From assembly GCA_030612485.1 (NCBI GenBank), contig JAUWNS010000108.1, positions 1 to 7,889 of the forward strand: DNA of 7,889 bases. Direction: 5' to 3'. The notes beneath the pieces were generated by a model. That model saw nothing but the letters and a program-made list of their open reading frames with translations, did not search any database and had not been told where the DNA came from. Shown here piece by piece: positions 6,607 to 7,889 of this stretch. Both the position numbers and the translations under genes were made by a program. Each line of letters begins with the position of its first letter. Position 1 is the first letter of the stretch. This DNA comes from Candidatus Bipolaricaulota bacterium (lineage in GTDB: Bacteria > Bipolaricaulota > Bipolaricaulia > UBA7950 > UBA9294).

Positions 6607-6768
6607 CTAGCTCTCCTTCTCGAACAGTTCCTTGCCGACGCCGCACTCCGGGCAGACCCAAGTATCGGGCAGGTTCTCGAACGCCGTCCCCGCTTCGATT
6701 CCGTTATCGGGATCACCGATTGCTGGATCGTAAACGTAACCGCATACTGTGCAGATCCACTTCTCCAT
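6607..6768 (-). CDS. rub: Rubredoxin
   Basis: A 53-residue one-iron electron carrier, cytoplasmic. The four iron ligands are Cys6 and Cys9 ([10 protein letters not shown]) and Cys39 and Cys42 (VCPECGVGK), with the conserved aromatic residues Trp4, Tyr11, Tyr13, Phe30 and Trp37 of the rubredoxin core and the GDPDNGI loop at 18-24. Length and spacing are standard. The ATG at 6768 has a full AAGGAGGT site five bases upstream which is made from the last two Arg codons (AGG AGG) and stop of the flavin reductase gene; the two genes are only two bases apart. It is the likely common electron donor for the flavodiiron protein, superoxide reductase and rubrerythrin-like protein encoded downstream. It is easily missed because it is so short. 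Confidence 0.95.
   Translation of the reverse strand: MEKWICTVCGYVYDPAIGDPDNGIEAGTAFENLPDTWVCPECGVGKELFEKES
6613..6618 (-). promoter_or_regulatory. Ribosome-binding site favouring the GTG start of hcp
   Basis: AAGGAG, encoded by the last codons of the rubredoxin gene, lies seven bases before the GTG at 6605, an optimal distance. The later ATG at 6590 is preceded only by a weak TAAAG directly against it. The choice adds five residues (MNDLK) ahead of MFCYQC. Confidence 0.55.
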
Positions 6769-6770
6769 TT

Positions 6771-7286
6771 CTACCTCCTTTTCCTCATCGTTTTTCGATA
6801 CTCGTTGTAAGTGAGTGGCTCTCCATCCTCCCGCGTCCCGGCACGTTCGACCAGGGCGACGAATAAGGTATGTGTCCCCAGATCGCGCGTCATCTCAGGG
6901 ATGACACGGCACTCGTAGAACGCCTTCGCTTCAGGGAGGATCGGGATTCCGTTCTCGCTTAACTCGTGCGGGATCTCCGCAAACTTATCCACCGTGCGCC
7001 CGGATTGGAAGCCGAAGTGGCGGATAACCTCTGGGCAGTGTGCATCCTCACGGTCGAGGACGTTGGCCACGAAGCGCCCGGTGGCCGCGATCATCTCGTG
7101 GGTGAGAGAGCGTTTGTTGATCCCGATCGCGATTTGCGGTGGGGCGCTCGTCACTTGCATCAGCGCGTCCAGGCATTGTCCGTTCAGCCGACCCTCGTGT
7201 TCGGCGGTCAAGATATATAGACCGTGCGTCACCTGGAAGAGAGCCTGGCTCAGATTGGCGACATCGTTAACGATAGAAAATGTCAT
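6771..7286 (-). CDS. FMN-binding flavin reductase domain protein (flavoredoxin / Hrb N-domain type)
   Basis: A 171-residue single-domain protein of the flavin reductase-like FMN-binding family. The typical segment is [20 protein letters not shown] followed by [10 protein letters not shown] at about residues 35-66, then FVANVLD, the [13 protein letters not shown] stretch, and a C-terminal [12 protein letters not shown] and YNEYRK end. This pattern resembles flavoredoxin and the first domain of high-molecular-weight rubredoxin (Hrb), which takes electrons from NAD(P)H and passes them through its rubredoxin domain to FprA. Here the rubredoxin is a separate gene two bases downstream. The function as NAD(P)H:rubredoxin oxidoreductase is inferred from that arrangement; a role in reducing ferritin iron is also possible since ferritin is the other neighbour. 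GGGAG at 7296-7292 precedes the ATG by five bases. Confidence 0.88.
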   Translation of the reverse strand: MTFSIVNDVANLSQALFQVTHGLYILTAEHEGRLNGQCLDALMQVTSAPPQIAIGINKRSLTHEMIAATGRFVANVLDREDAHCPEVIRHFGFQSGRTVDKFAEIPHELSENGIPILPEAKAFYECRVIPEMTRDLGTHTLFVALVERAGTREDGEPLTYNEYRKTMRKRR

Positions 7287-7309
7287 CTCTTCTCCCTTTT
7301 TTGGTCTTC

Positions 7310-7822
7310 TTACTCTTCTGGCGCGGCGGGAGCGGCAATGCGCGTGCCCAGTTCACGGTCGACCATCATCAGGCCGTGGCCGGAATCGCCGATCCGTTCG
7401 AGGAGGTCGACCACCTTGTGGGCCGAGGACTCTTCCTCTACCTGCTCGGTGACGAACCACTGCAATGTGATCCCTGTTGCGTGATCCTCTTCTTCGAGGG
7501 CGATCTTCATTAGATCGTTGATCTTTTTACTGATGAACTGCTCGTGCTTGTACGCGGCCTTGAAGGCTTCGAGCGGGGAGGACCACTCCTTCTGGGGCTG
7601 GGCAAGGGCCAACAGCTCGACCTGCCCATCGCGTTCATCGATGTGGTGGAAGAATTTCATCGCGTGGGCAAACTCCTCCTGTGCCTGCACGGTCATCCAC
7701 TGCGCCATTCCATCGAGACTCTCCGCCTGAAAGTAAGCCACCATAGCGAGGTAGAGGTACGCCGATTCCAGTTCGTGTTTGATCTGTTCGTTCATTGCAT
7801 CCTGCATTCTCTTTCCGATCAT
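7310..7822 (-). CDS. ftnA: Ferritin (non-haem, FtnA-like)
   Basis: Oxidises and stores iron inside a 24-subunit shell in the cytoplasm. The 170-residue product is one four-helix ferritin domain. With the ATG at 7822 the ferroxidase residues fall on the same numbers as in E. coli FtnA: Glu17, Glu50, His53, Glu94 (in YKHEQ), Gln127 and Glu130. No bacterioferritin-type haem-binding Met at the expected position was noted. AAAGGAG at 7835-7829 stands six bases before this ATG and three before an adjacent ATG at 7825; the downstream one fits both spacing and family numbering. The C-terminus ends in an Ala/Pro/Glu-rich tail. It is the first gene of the operon seen here, 23 bases before the flavin reductase. 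The 67 bases upstream to the window edge show no clear promoter, so the operon promoter, or earlier genes, may lie outside. Confidence 0.94.
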   Translation of the reverse strand: MIGKRMQDAMNEQIKHELESAYLYLAMVAYFQAESLDGMAQWMTVQAQEEFAHAMKFFHHIDERDGQVELLALAQPQKEWSSPLEAFKAAYKHEQFISKKINDLMKIALEEEDHATGITLQWFVTEQVEEESSAHKVVDLLERIGDSGHGLMMVDRELGTRIAAPAAPEE

Positions 7823-7889
7823 CATACACTCCTTTACATCTTTTTGTGGCAGAACCACCAATCGTAGCAATCATGATGCTTGACGATCT

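Noticed and set aside
6606..6716. N-terminal extension of Hcp overlapping rubredoxin
   Set aside because: The extension is the out-of-frame reading of the rubredoxin gene, which has all four cysteines and its own strong ribosome-binding site.
7866..7879. Short palindrome ATCATGAT upstream of ferritin as a Fur/PerR-type operator
   Set aside because: Only eight bases are symmetric and the site does not match the longer AT-rich Fur or PerR boxes; too short to claim.

Overview
The window reads as chromosome of a moderately GC-rich, obligately or largely anaerobic bacterium. The evidence is a dense cluster of non-haem iron and flavin proteins that anaerobes use to remove oxygen, superoxide, peroxide and NO-related stress, with clear Shine-Dalgarno sites and tight, often overlapping gene spacing. 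The phylum cannot be fixed from the sequence. The short hybrid cluster protein and the one-iron superoxide reductase resemble those of thermophilic or deep-branching anaerobes and of archaea. That is a hint only.

Layout. At the left edge a leftward gene is cut by the window boundary (1-81); only 27 codons are visible. A non-coding leader of about 380 bases follows. It carries two rightward sigma-70-like promoter candidates and a long bulged hairpin. Next come argG (460-1740) and argH (1737-3116), which overlap by ATGA and encode the last two steps of arginine synthesis. A roughly 350-base gene-free gap holds a perfect 17-bp inverted repeat whose left arm supplies the argH stop codon. From there to the right end all genes are on the minus strand.

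The minus-strand operon runs, in transcription order, ferritin (7822-7310), FMN-binding flavin reductase (7286-6771), rubredoxin (6768-6607), hybrid cluster protein Hcp (6605-5301), flavodiiron protein FprA (5299-4127), a 99-residue half-rubrerythrin (4118-3819) and one-iron superoxide reductase (3808-3467). The gaps are 1 to 23 bases, and several ribosome-binding sites are built from the previous gene's stop codon, so the cluster is very likely one translationally coupled transcript.

How the genes could work together (inference from known families). The flavin reductase would pass NAD(P)H electrons to rubredoxin. Reduced rubredoxin would feed the flavodiiron protein (O2 to water, or NO to N2O), superoxide reductase (superoxide to peroxide), the rubrerythrin-like protein (peroxide to water) and possibly Hcp (NO or hydroxylamine chemistry). 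Ferritin would hold iron away from Fenton chemistry. The flavin reductase and rubredoxin genes together look like an unfused version of the high-molecular-weight rubredoxin (Hrb) that serves FprA in Moorella.

The most unusual items are the half-size rubrerythrin with an in-frame stop just upstream, the extra CxxC pair in the superoxide reductase, the compact Hcp, the split Hrb arrangement, the 17-bp inverted repeat at the argH end and the structured argG leader.
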